A stretch of DNA of 12,587 bases, taken from assembly GCA_040902925.1 (NCBI GenBank), contig JBBDWJ010000324.1, forward strand, positions 1-12,587. The letters run 5' to 3'. The notes beneath the pieces were generated by a model. It worked only from the letters and a program-made list of their open reading frames with translations, made no database searches and had not been told where the DNA came from. The position numbers were made by a program, and so were the translations under genes. This stretch comes from JBBDWJ01 sp040902925 (lineage in GTDB: Bacteria > Acidobacteriota > Terriglobia > Bryobacterales > UBA6623). Shown piece by piece: positions 5,455 to 12,558 of the stretch. Each line of letters begins with the position of its first letter. Within the stretch, counting starts at the first letter, position 1.

Positions 5455-6729
5455 TTAGGCGCCAGCACCGTTGCGAGCCAGCCCAAGATTTCGCACCACC
5501 ATCGCCGAGTTCTTGCTGCCGAACCCGATGCAATTGCAGAGCGCGTATTCGATGTCGTGCTTGCGGCCGATGTCGGGTACATAGTCGAGGTCGCATTCAG
5601 GGTCGGGGACTTCGATGTTGAGAGTCGGGGGCAGAACGCTGTCGCGCATCGCCAGCAGCGTAGCGGCCAATCCCGCGGAGCCGGAAGCGCCTTGGGGATG
5701 CCCGATCAACGATTTCAGCGCCGAACTCGGCAAGTGGTCGGCGTGCTTGCCGAAACAGAGCCGTATGGACCGGGTTTCGACGCGGTCGTTGAGCTCGGTA
5801 GACGTGCCGTGAAGATTGACGTAGTCGGCTGCCTCGGGCGGGATGCCGGCTTCGTCCAGCGCGAGTTGCATGGCTCGCGCCGGCTCTTCGCCATCTTCCT
5901 CGAGCCTGACGCGGTGATAGGCCTCGCAGGTGGAGCCATAGCCCACGATTTCGCCGTAGATCTTCGCGCCGCGGGCCTTCGCCCGCTCCAGGGGTTCGAG
6001 CACGAAGAACCATGCACCTTCGCCGAGCACAAATCCGCTGCGGTCTTTTGAGAACGGCCTCGAAGCGCGCTGGGGCTCCTGGTTCCAGTCGCGGGTCAGA
6101 ATCCGCATGAGCTGGAAACCGCGAATGATCAGATAGGAAATCGGAGCATCGACGCCTCCGGCCACGGCGGTTTCCAGCTTGCCGTGACGGATGAGTTCTG
6201 TTGCGTAACCAATCGCGTCAGTCGAGGAAGTGCAGCCCGTCGAAATCAGATGACTGCGTCCGCGGGTTCCAAACGCCATCGAGATTTCACTGGAAAGTGA
6301 GCCGATGGTCGAGGTCGGAACGGTGTAGACGCTGACTTCTTTCATGCGGTCCTCGTAATAGAGGCGGTACTGCTCCTCGGTGAAAACCTGGCTGCCGCCG
6401 CCCGATCCGGTGAGCACGCCGATGCGGCGCAAGTCGTCGCGAGTCATCGACTTGGTGTCGAGTCCAGCGTCGCACAGGGCTTCTCCGGCGGCCGCGCGAG
6501 CCAGGGTAACCGCCCGCGACACGTGCTGCTTGTACTTGGCGTCGATGTAGGCATCCTCGTCGAAGCCGCGGATCTCGCCCGCAATTCGAACCTGGAGGTC
6601 TTTGGGCTCAAACGACCCGATCTCGCGGACGCCGCTGGTTCCCTCCTTCGTCGCCTTCCAGAATGCCTCGCGGCCAATGCCGTTCGGCGAAACGGCGCCG
6701 ATGCCGGTGACAACTACTCTATGCTCCAT
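5455..6729 (-). CDS. Beta-ketoacyl-ACP synthase, FabF (KAS II) type
   Basis: A 424-aa thiolase-fold condensing enzyme that would join malonyl-ACP to an acyl chain. It opens with VVVTGIGAVSPNG. The active-site cysteine is C166 in STGCTSSTDAIGYA, and the two catalytic histidines are H308 (YVNLHGTSTELND) and H344 (KSLIGHPQGASG). The C-terminal glycine-rich loop is NCIGFGSKNSAMVV. All three catalytic residues are present and the length fits FabF. Differences from typical FabF (NLHGTS for NAHGTS, GHPQGASG for GHLLGAAG) suggest a divergent or specialised ketosynthase rather than the housekeeping copy. No acyl-carrier protein or other fatty-acid gene is beside it. The tail after MVVRN (LGLARNGAGA) is longer than usual and is encoded by the 24-base repeat. 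ATG 6729 has only a weak ribosome site (AGGA). Confidence 0.88.
   Translation of the reverse strand: MEHRVVVTGIGAVSPNGIGREAFWKATKEGTSGVREIGSFEPKDLQVRIAGEIRGFDEDAYIDAKYKQHVSRAVTLARAAAGEALCDAGLDTKSMTRDDLRRIGVLTGSGGGSQVFTEEQYRLYYEDRMKEVSVYTVPTSTIGSLSSEISMAFGTRGRSHLISTGCTSSTDAIGYATELIRHGKLETAVAGGVDAPISYLIIRGFQLMRILTRDWNQEPQRASRPFSKDRSGFVLGEGAWFFVLEPLERAKARGAKIYGEIVGYGSTCEAYHRVRLEEDGEEPARAMQLALDEAGIPPEAADYVNLHGTSTELNDRVETRSIRLCFGKHADHLPSSALKSLIGHPQGASGSAGLAATLLAMRDSVLPPTLNIEVPDPECDLDYVPDIGRKHDIEYALCNCIGFGSKNSAMVVRNLGLARNGAGA
5468..5491. repeat. 24-base direct repeat, right copy
   Basis: Exact match to 4420-4443 in the same orientation. This copy forms part of the last codons of the ketosynthase gene (protein tail NLGLARNG on the minus strand), so the gene's 3' end was either the source of the repeat or a recombination junction. 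Confidence 0.85.
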
Positions 6730-7038
6730 GAATCCCGATATCCTAGCGCAGTCTTCCCGGCTGGGTACAGGAAAAATGAGGAATGCTGGCGTGTTTTTGT
6801 AACTGCTTTGTAATATTCGGTTTGGGGGACGTTGAGAAGGCTATACGGAATCGTCGCGGCCTCGTCGCAACCGGGCAACGGGGCCGGGAGGTGATATCAG
6901 CGCCTGCTATTCCGAACGCAGCCGTGATTCCTCGTCAAGGAGTTGACGCCTTCTTGGCTCGTACCCTGCTTCCTACTCGCGGTGTCCGATAGTCCTTCCG
7001 GGCGTTCCGCGGACAAAGTACCCAGACAGTTGATCCTC
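6730..7038. other. Divergent intergenic region without a recognised gene
   Basis: About 310 bases between the minus-strand ketosynthase and the plus-strand phosphate genes, so it should hold promoters for both. I see no convincing -35/-10 pair. TAATAT near 6811-6816 and TTGACG at 6943-6948 are isolated matches. TGTCCG (6983-6988) and CGGACA (7010-7015) could pair across the leader of the DUF47 gene, but the stem is short. Confidence 0.5.
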
Positions 7039-7131
7039 ATGAAGTTCCTGCCGCAAGACCAAGAGTTCTTCGACCTGTTTCGCCAGTAGGGGCGCCTGAT
7101 TGTCGACGCCGCAAAGCTGCTGCACGAAGGC
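7039..7131 (+). other. 5' part of the DUF47 gene, with amber stop at 7087-7089
   Basis: ATG 7039 opens the family-typical N-terminus MKFLPQDQEFFDLFRQ, then TAG at codon 17, then GRLIVDAAKLLHEG in the same frame. Frame and family pattern are kept across the stop, so a single substitution (for example CAG to TAG) explains it better than an insertion or a different start. Confidence 0.75.
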
Positions 7132-7653
7132 GTGGAAAGCGAGGGCACCGACTGGCAGCTTCTCGCCCGCCGCATCTATCAGCTCGAAAACCGCGGGGAC
7201 GAGGTCCGCCACCAGATCCTGCAGCGTTTGCACAAAGTCTTTATCACGCCGCTCGACCCGGAAGACATCCACCACCTCTCCTCATGCCTGGACGACGCGC
7301 TGGATGCGATCGATGCGATAGCGGCGCGCTTCCACATTTTTCGCTCCAACAGTCAGCCTGAGCCGGTGCGGCAGTTGACCGACGTGCTGATATCCAGCAG
7401 CCTCACCTGTGCGGATGCGCTGGAAGGCCTGTGCAAGGGAATGGACATTACCGAGCTGCTGATTCGGCTGCACGATCTTGAGGACCAGGCCGACAAGATC
7501 TACCACAACGCCCTGCTCAATCTGTTCGAAATTGACCGCGACCCTATCGAGTTGATGAAGAGCAAAGAGATTTACGAGATGCTCGAAGAAGCCGCCGACT
7601 CATTCGAGTCGGTCTCTCACGCGCTGGAAGAAATCACGTTGAAGAACGATTGA
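7132..7653 (+). CDS. DUF47 / PhoU-like protein, open part downstream of an in-frame stop
   Basis: The protein belongs by eye to the DUF47 (PhoU-like, TIGR00153) family. It is a cytosolic helical bundle normally encoded just ahead of a PiT phosphate transporter and thought to modulate it. Visible family segments include ARRIYQLENRGDEVRHQILQRL, LDDALDAIDAIAARFHIF, LHDLEDQADKIYHNALLNLF and YEMLEEAADSFESVSHALEEI. The natural start is ATG 7039 (MKFLPQDQEFFDLFRQ), but codon 17 is TAG (7087-7089), after which the same frame continues with normal family sequence to TGA 7653. GTG 7132 is the first later start codon in frame, but it has no properly spaced ribosome site. The gene is probably a point-mutated pseudogene, or the base is a sequencing error. 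It is followed 60 bases later by the permease gene. Confidence 0.8.
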   Translation: MESEGTDWQLLARRIYQLENRGDEVRHQILQRLHKVFITPLDPEDIHHLSSCLDDALDAIDAIAARFHIFRSNSQPEPVRQLTDVLISSSLTCADALEGLCKGMDITELLIRLHDLEDQADKIYHNALLNLFEIDRDPIELMKSKEIYEMLEEAADSFESVSHALEEITLKND

Positions 7654-7713
7654 GAAACGCGCCTTGGCTCATCGAGGCTCGCCCGGCGATTCGCAACTGC
7701 TGAACCAAGAACA

Positions 7714-8739
7714 ATGGACCCGCTCGTACTTGTCGTCGTCATCGTCGCCGCCGCGCTCGTTTTCGATTTTCTCAACGGCTTTAACGACGCCGCCAACTCG
7801 ATTGCCACGATTGTGGCGACCCGCGTCCTGACACCGACGATGGCGGTCGCCTGGGCTGCGTTCTTCAATTTTGTATCCGCGTTTGGCTTCGGGACGGCCG
7901 TCGCCAAGACGATTGGCAGCGGCATGGTCCATGCCGACGTTGTCACCCAGTACGTCGTGCTGACGGGACTGCTTGGAGCGATTTCGTGGACCTGGCTGAC
8001 CTCGTACCTGGGGCTGCCGATCAGCGCTTCCCACGCGCTGATCGGAGGGTATGCCGGCGCGGCGATGGCGCGGGTGGGGCTTGAGCAGGGCTGGTCTCAG
8101 GTGCTTTCGGCGATTGTGCCGCGCGGCTGGCTGCTTACGATCCTGTTCATCTTTTGCGCTCCGCTAATGGGTATGGCGGCAGGCTCGCTGCTGATGATCT
8201 CTGTCTCCTGGCTGTTCCGCAACCGCTCGCCCCAAAAGCTCGACCGCTATTTTAGGATTCTGCAGTTGTTCTCCTCCGGCGTTTTCAGCTTCGCCCACGG
8301 CACCAACGATGCCCAGAAAACGATGGGGATCATCACCGCAGCTCTGTTTGTCGGCGGCTACCTGGAGTCGTTCGAGGTGCCTTTTTGGGTGATCCTGTCG
8401 GCGCATGCGGCCATCGCGCTGGGCACGTTTCTGGGCGGTTGGAAAGTGGTTCGGACCATGGGCCATCGGCTTACCAAGCTCAAACCCGTCGGCGGTTTCT
8501 GCGCCGAAACCGGCGGGGCGGCCACGGTGCTGTTTGCGGCGGGGCTAGGCATACCCGCCAGCACGACGCACACGATTGCCGGCGCGATCGCCGGGGTCGG
8601 CGTAGTGCGGCGCGTTCGCGCTGTCCGCTGGGGCAAGGCTACGGAAATCGTGTGGGCCTGGGTGCTGACATTGCCGACTACGATCGTGGGCGGAGGCCTT
8701 TGCTATCTGCTGGCTCGCGCCCTTGGTTTTGACAACTAG
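7714..8739 (+). CDS. pit: PiT-family inorganic phosphate permease
   Basis: A 341-aa inner-membrane transporter that takes up phosphate, in this family usually with a proton or as a metal-phosphate complex. It carries the inverted-repeat signatures of the PiT family: GFNDAANSIATIVATRVLTP (22-41) near the N-terminus and FAHGTNDAQKTMGII (193-207) in the second half. It also has paired ISASHALIGG and IPASTTHTIAGAIAG segments, the latter from about 280. About ten hydrophobic stretches are visible and the length is normal for a bacterial PiT. ATG 7714 begins directly with a hydrophobic helix (LVLVVVIVAAALVFDFL). The ribosome site is weak. The upstream DUF47 gene is its usual operon partner, and the two-component genes downstream may respond to phosphate, although their sequence does not prove it. 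Confidence 0.93.
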   Translation: MDPLVLVVVIVAAALVFDFLNGFNDAANSIATIVATRVLTPTMAVAWAAFFNFVSAFGFGTAVAKTIGSGMVHADVVTQYVVLTGLLGAISWTWLTSYLGLPISASHALIGGYAGAAMARVGLEQGWSQVLSAIVPRGWLLTILFIFCAPLMGMAAGSLLMISVSWLFRNRSPQKLDRYFRILQLFSSGVFSFAHGTNDAQKTMGIITAALFVGGYLESFEVPFWVILSAHAAIALGTFLGGWKVVRTMGHRLTKLKPVGGFCAETGGAATVLFAAGLGIPASTTHTIAGAIAGVGVVRRVRAVRWGKATEIVWAWVLTLPTTIVGGGLCYLLARALGFDN

Positions 8740-9063
8740 CTTCCGTGCTTTTGCCCTCTTGCGCCCGCGGCTGGCGGGTTTGACCGCTACCGCCTCATGC
8801 GGCTCCGTTTTACCTTGATTTAACAACGCGGCGATAACTTGGCCTCATCAGTGGTACGTCTAACGAATTGAGGCTTCAGGCCCGGGGACAGGTTCGCCGC
8901 TACGCCGCATGGCGTCGCCGGTGGGCATACCGGCGAGTGCGCAGGCTTGCGTCCGTTCCACCGCGGCCCTATCCTCGAACTAGACAAGATGCTCGAAGTG
9001 GACACGGGCTCGAAGCAGGCTCGAAGTCGAAAGCATGGTTGAACCGGGTTGCAGGTCGGATGT
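8740..9063. other. Intergenic region with two adjacent hairpins
   Basis: No gene is supported in these ~320 bases. Two back-to-back inverted repeats occur: ACGCC/GGCGT (8902-8906, 8911-8915) with a 4-base loop, and TCGCCGGT/ACCGGCGA (8915-8922, 8929-8936) with a 6-base loop. A T-run does not follow either, so they do not look like terminators. They could be part of a structured leader of the kinase gene. A weak stem CCCGC/GCGGG at 8764-8778 lies just after the permease. Confidence 0.45.
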
Positions 9064-10971
9064 ATGAGAGGCGTCGCGCAGCGTTCGATCGCGCCGGTAG
9101 CGGTCTTGGCCGCGTTGACGGTGAGCCTCGTCGTACTGGCGCTGCTGCAGTATCGCTGGATCAGTCAAGTCAGCGATGCCGACCGTGAGCGCATCCAAGC
9201 CGGATTGGAGAACTCTGTTCGCCAATTCCGGCAGGAATTCAACCGCGAGCTGCTGGACCTGTGCAGGGCATCGGAGCTACGCCGCGGGCCGGAGGGACGC
9301 GAGGACCGGAACCGCGTCGCTGACCGGTTGGAAAACTGGCTGCAAGTCGCGCCCTATGCGGGCATTGTTTCCGACGTCTATCTCTGGGAGACCGACGATG
9401 ACGACGAGGAGGCAAAGGTCCTGCGGCTGGACCACAGCTCGCGCAGTTTCGAGCCCGCCGAGAAGCCTGATGTTGTGGAAGCGGTCGAAGATCTGCTCGA
9501 CGATCGTCGAGACGCGCGGCGGCGCTTGCGATTCGGCGAAGGGCGGATTTTCATCTGGAGCGTGTTGAATGGCATGCCGCTGATCATTCACCCGATGTTC
9601 GGGCGCCGCCGCGAGGAGCGCCGTTCGTTTCCGCGAGTGAGCGGATACATGGTGATCGAGCTGGACCGCGAGTTTCTCGGAGAGGTCGCGCTGCCGGAGT
9701 TGGCGCAACGGTATTTTCGCGGCCCCGAAGAGGCTGAATACGACGTGGCTGTGCTGGATACTGAGGGGCTCGATTCCGGGGGCTCCGGTGAGCTTCTTTA
9801 TCGCTCGTCGGATGACCTTACCACGGAGTCGTTTCGGTCGGCGGATATTCGCACGGGTCTGCTATGGGAGCCGCGGGACTATTTTGCAGCGCGGGACGAG
9901 AATAGCTTCGAAGGCGGCGCGGGGCTTCCTCCTCCGGGGCAGTTTTCTCGCGGACCAGGGCCAGCGGAGAGACGGCCGCCGCCCGGCCCTTTTCCTCCAC
10001 AGGGGCCATTCGAAAAACGGCTTTCACCAGACGGACCCCGCGGATCCCGCTCGCCCCTTATCCTGCTGAGTTTCGACGAACCGGGTTGGCAGTTGGCGGT
10101 GAGGCATCGCGAGGGCTCTCTCGAGTCGGCGGTAACGAGCCTGCGGCGGCGCAACCTGGCGATCAGTTTCGGGATTCTGATTTTGCTGACCGGCAGCGTC
10201 GGTATGATTTATGTGTCGGCGCAGCGCGCCCGGCGGCTCGCCGATCTGCAGATGGAGTTTGTCGCCGGGGTTTCTCATGAGTTGCGCACGCCGCTGGCGG
10301 TGATCCGGTCGGCGGCCGACAATTTGGCAGAAGGCGTCATTGCATCGGGCCCGCAAGTACACCAGTACGGCAAGCTGATCAGGAGCGAGGGGCGGCGGCT
10401 GTCGACGATGATTGAGCAGACGCTGCTGTTCGCTGGCGCGCAAACCGGCCCCAAGGCTTTCCCGTTAGCGAACGTATCGGTCGAATCGGTGGTCGGCCGA
10501 ACGCTGAAGGATCTGAAGGCGGTGGTCGAAGAGGCTGGGTTCCAGGTCGAAACCAGCATGGAACCCGGTTTACCGGCTGTGCGGTCCAACGAGGACGCGC
10601 TGAGCCGCGTATTGGCGAATCTGGTGCAGAACGCGGTGAAGTATGGAGGCGAGGCGAAGTGGATGGCGGTGAGGGCGGCCCGTTCGAATGGAACGAATGG
10701 AAGCCGCGAGGTGGAAATACACGTCGAGGACCGCGGGCCCGGCATCGATGCAACGGATCTGCCGCACCTGTTCGAGCCGTTCTATCGCGGTAAGCTGGCG
10801 TTGAGTAATCAAATTCAGGGCAGCGGCCTGGGGCTGAATCTGGCGCAACGCATCAGCCGCGCCGTTGGCGCTCGATTGACGGTCGAGACCCGGCCGGGGC
10901 GGGGCAGCTCGTTTGTTCTCCATCTGCCGGTGGCGGAAGAGAATTCAGGACCTTTCGGCCAACCTTCTTGA
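9064..10971 (+). CDS. Membrane sensor histidine kinase
   Basis: A 635-aa two-component sensor. A first membrane helix at about residues 8-27 (IAPVAVLAALTVSLVVLALL) and a second at about 365-386 (LAISFGILILLTGSVGMIYV) enclose a large, presumably periplasmic region of some 335 residues. No known sensor domain was recognised in that region, and it ends in a Pro/Gly-rich stretch (about 284-328). The kinase core is complete: phospho-accepting H405 in GVSHELRTPLAVIRSA, N box NLVQNAVKYG with N523, G1 motif DRGPGID with D556, and G2 motif GSGLGLNLA at about 586. Autophosphorylation on H405 and transfer to the regulator encoded next are expected. I start at ATG 9064; TTG 9049 would add five residues. 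The gene lies behind a phosphate permease, which makes a PhoR-like role possible, but the long extracytoplasmic domain and absence of a clear PAS domain do not match classical PhoR. Confidence 0.9.
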   Translation: MRGVAQRSIAPVAVLAALTVSLVVLALLQYRWISQVSDADRERIQAGLENSVRQFRQEFNRELLDLCRASELRRGPEGREDRNRVADRLENWLQVAPYAGIVSDVYLWETDDDDEEAKVLRLDHSSRSFEPAEKPDVVEAVEDLLDDRRDARRRLRFGEGRIFIWSVLNGMPLIIHPMFGRRREERRSFPRVSGYMVIELDREFLGEVALPELAQRYFRGPEEAEYDVAVLDTEGLDSGGSGELLYRSSDDLTTESFRSADIRTGLLWEPRDYFAARDENSFEGGAGLPPPGQFSRGPGPAERRPPPGPFPPQGPFEKRLSPDGPRGSRSPLILLSFDEPGWQLAVRHREGSLESAVTSLRRRNLAISFGILILLTGSVGMIYVSAQRARRLADLQMEFVAGVSHELRTPLAVIRSAADNLAEGVIASGPQVHQYGKLIRSEGRRLSTMIEQTLLFAGAQTGPKAFPLANVSVESVVGRTLKDLKAVVEEAGFQVETSMEPGLPAVRSNEDALSRVLANLVQNAVKYGGEAKWMAVRAARSNGTNGSREVEIHVEDRGPGIDATDLPHLFEPFYRGKLALSNQIQGSGLGLNLAQRISRAVGARLTVETRPGRGSSFVLHLPVAEENSGPFGQPS

Positions 10972-11008
10972 GGACGGGCGACTGCCTTCCGGGAAACAAC
11001 GAACCGGC

Positions 11009-11063
11009 ACAATCGTGGCGCACGGCAAAAACAATCATGGCGCTGCACAAAAACAATCATGGC
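11009..11063 (+). repeat. 22-base tandem repeat overlapping the response regulator start
   Basis: Successive units start at 11009, 11031 and 11053. CAAAAACAATCATGGC occurs exactly at 11026-11041 and 11048-11063, and the first unit is a degenerate version (ACAATCGTGGCGCACGGC). The regulator ATG (11059) lies in the last unit; the equivalent ATG in the unit before (11037) is out of frame. Two helical turns per unit would suit tandem protein binding. Confidence 0.6.
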
Positions 11064-11742
11064 CCAGCAAATCCTTCTCGTTGAAGACGAAGCGGGTCTC
11101 CGCCTCACCTTGCAAGACCGGCTGCACAGCGAAGGTTATGTCGTCGAGGTAGCCCTCGACGGCCAGGAAGGGCTGCAAAAGGGTCTGGATGGGCAATTCT
11201 CGCTCATTATTCTTGACCTGATGCTGCCCAAGAAAAGCGGCTTCGATGTGTGCAGCGAGCTGCGCGGCGCGGGTGTTACGACTCCTGTACTCATGTTGAC
11301 CGCGCGAGGCCAGACCATGGATAAGGTGCTCGGCCTCAAGCTCGGCGCCGACGACTACCTGACCAAGCCATTCGAAATGGCCGAGCTGCTGGCGCGAATC
11401 GAGGCCTTGCTGCGACGGTCGGCGGCGCCGGCGCGCGTTTCGACGGCCTACAGTTTCGGGGACATACGGATTGATTTTCGCAGCACCGAGGTTCATCGCA
11501 ACGGTGAGCCGCTGGCCCTTTCGGCCAAGGAGTTTCAACTGCTGCAGTATTTCACCGAGCACAGCGGCGAAACGCTGTCTCGCGAGAAACTGCTGCATGA
11601 GGTTTGGGACTATCAGTCTACTCCTTCGACGCGCACCGTCGATGTGCATGTCGCCTGGCTACGCCAGAAGCTCGAAGACGATCCCAGGCGGCCACAGTGG
11701 ATTCTCACGGTTCATGGGATGGGGTATAAGTTCGCGGGGTGA
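11059..11742 (+). CDS. OmpR/PhoB-family response regulator
   Basis: A 227-aa two-domain regulator and the likely partner of the kinase encoded 87 bases upstream. The receiver domain (about 1-120) has the acidic pair E9-D10 (LLVEDE), the phosphoacceptor D53 in IILDLMLPKKSG, T81 (LMLTARG) and K103 (DDYLTKPFE). The C-terminal winged helix (about 130-227) has LSAKEFQLLQYFTEHSGETLS, the recognition-helix segment TRTVDVHVAWLRQKLEDD, and the terminal hairpin ILTVHGMGYKF, all typical of OmpR-type regulators. Phosphorylation at D53 would favour dimers that bind direct-repeat DNA. No clear ribosome site precedes ATG 11059; instead a 22-base tandem repeat covers the start, which may be an autoregulatory site. 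Nearness to PiT and DUF47 genes hints at phosphate control but does not prove it. Confidence 0.93.
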   Translation: MAQQILLVEDEAGLRLTLQDRLHSEGYVVEVALDGQEGLQKGLDGQFSLIILDLMLPKKSGFDVCSELRGAGVTTPVLMLTARGQTMDKVLGLKLGADDYLTKPFEMAELLARIEALLRRSAAPARVSTAYSFGDIRIDFRSTEVHRNGEPLALSAKEFQLLQYFTEHSGETLSREKLLHEVWDYQSTPSTRTVDVHVAWLRQKLEDDPRRPQWILTVHGMGYKFAG

Positions 11743-11847
11743 TGGCTGGCGGCCTGCGTAAGGGAGGAAGGGATGTTCGCTTGACGGATGAGAGCTTGCT
11801 CGCATTAGCCGCGGTTTGCGGTGTGCAGTGAGTTAGAATCAGGCAAA

Positions 11848-11856
11848 GAGGAGGAG
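11848..11856 (+). promoter_or_regulatory. Strong ribosome binding site for the 81-aa gene
   Basis: GAGGAGG within AGAGGAGGAGG lies about nine bases before GTG 11864. It is the best ribosome site in the right half of the window and decides the GTG start. Confidence 0.7.
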
Positions 11857-11863
11857 GCTCAAG

Positions 11864-12109
11864 GTGAAAACAGTCGACGTCAAAAGCCAGATGTTAGAGG
11901 AAGCAGGGTATGTCTATAGCCTCGACCGGATGATATATGTAAACCGGGAGGCCCGCAAGGTTTTTAGCGAAGAGTTTGTCGACGATCACAACGAAGATGA
12001 GCTTCAGAAGCGGATTATTGAGAACACGGAGGGACAGACCTGGCGCTTTTATATGAACTCTCCGGTTTCCGCAGGTGTCAGGCGCGAGCTTGAGACCCTG
12101 CTTGGGTGA
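11864..12109 (+). CDS. Small protein of unknown function, upstream of a RelA/SpoT gene
   Basis: An 81-aa, soluble, mildly acidic protein (MKTVDVKSQMLEEAGYVYSLDRMIYVN...RFYMNSPVSAGVRRELETLLG). I do not recognise the family. GTG 11864 is well supported by a strong AGGAGG ribosome site about nine bases upstream. The stop TGA (12107-12109) overlaps the ATG of the RelA/SpoT-domain gene by one base, so the two are translated as a pair. A small gene overlapping a single-domain alarmone synthetase gene is the arrangement of toxSAS toxin-antitoxin systems, so an antitoxin role is possible; this is inferred from position only. No membrane segment or signal peptide is seen. Confidence 0.75.
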   Translation: MKTVDVKSQMLEEAGYVYSLDRMIYVNREARKVFSEEFVDDHNEDELQKRIIENTEGQTWRFYMNSPVSAGVRRELETLLG

Positions 12110-12558
12110 TGCCAGCACGAACCGTTGAGGACCGCCTCCGAGAAGAGTATTTCTATCTGCTGCCCGAGATCCGCCGGGTGGCGGAACAACTGGAAACTGA
12201 GACACGGTATCGTCTGCTTCCGATATCTCTGAACCTACACAAGCCCGAACAGGTGATCGTCAACCGGCGCGTTAAAGAATGCGAGAGCGCGATCGACTCA
12301 CTTCGCCGACGTCAGGAGGGAGGGACTTTTCAAACGGATCCGCCAAAGGACTACCGCTTGAAGAGCCTGCCGGATTTGGCTGGTGTTCGTGTTGTCGCTT
12401 TTCCGCGAAGCCGGGTCACAGAAATCGACCGAGCCTTGCGGTTGTGGTTTTCGAAATGGGATCCCGATCCGGTGCCTTCGTTCGAGGAGGACGCCGAGCC
12501 GCTTGCGTTCAAGTACCACGGCTTCTGTGAACAGGCTAGTGTAGTGTCCACGAATTAG
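12109..12558 (+). CDS. RelA/SpoT-domain protein, 3' part cut off by an insertion sequence
   Basis: The frame from ATG 12109 (GTG 12106 also possible) shows the start of a (p)ppGpp-synthetase-like fold. NRRVKECESAIDSLRRRQ (about residues 48-65) corresponds to the nucleotide-binding helix with conserved RxK. YRLKSLPDLAGVRVVAFPRSRV (about 82-103) contains the D-x-x-G-x-R strand. PLAFKYHGFCEQA (about 131-143) leads toward the substrate-binding HxxxxY-type region, which is missing. From about base 12540 the sequence changes to what looks like an insertion-sequence end, and the frame stops at TAG 12556-12558 after five foreign codons. Synthetase domains need considerably more residues, so the product is probably inactive. 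It overlaps the upstream 81-aa gene, as in toxSAS toxin-antitoxin pairs. RelA/SpoT family membership is likely; the toxin role is only a guess. Confidence 0.75.
   Translation: MPARTVEDRLREEYFYLLPEIRRVAEQLETETRYRLLPISLNLHKPEQVIVNRRVKECESAIDSLRRRQEGGTFQTDPPKDYRLKSLPDLAGVRVVAFPRSRVTEIDRALRLWFSKWDPDPVPSFEEDAEPLAFKYHGFCEQASVVSTN

Noticed and set aside
7087..7089. Pyrrolysine or programmed readthrough at the DUF47 amber codon
   Set aside because: No pyrrolysine machinery or readthrough signal is visible, and a single substitution is simpler.
8764..8820. Intrinsic terminator after the PiT permease
   Set aside because: The stems are only 4-5 bp and not followed directly by a T-run, so support is too weak.
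8868..9188. A 106-codon plus-strand frame in the leader of the kinase gene
   Set aside because: Very Arg-rich with no recognisable domain, and it runs into the kinase gene in another frame; it looks like chance.
11815..11839. Promoter for the 81-aa gene (TTGCGG ... TAGAAT)
   Set aside because: The spacing is only about 12 bases, too short for a standard promoter, and no better -35 match lies 16-18 bases upstream.
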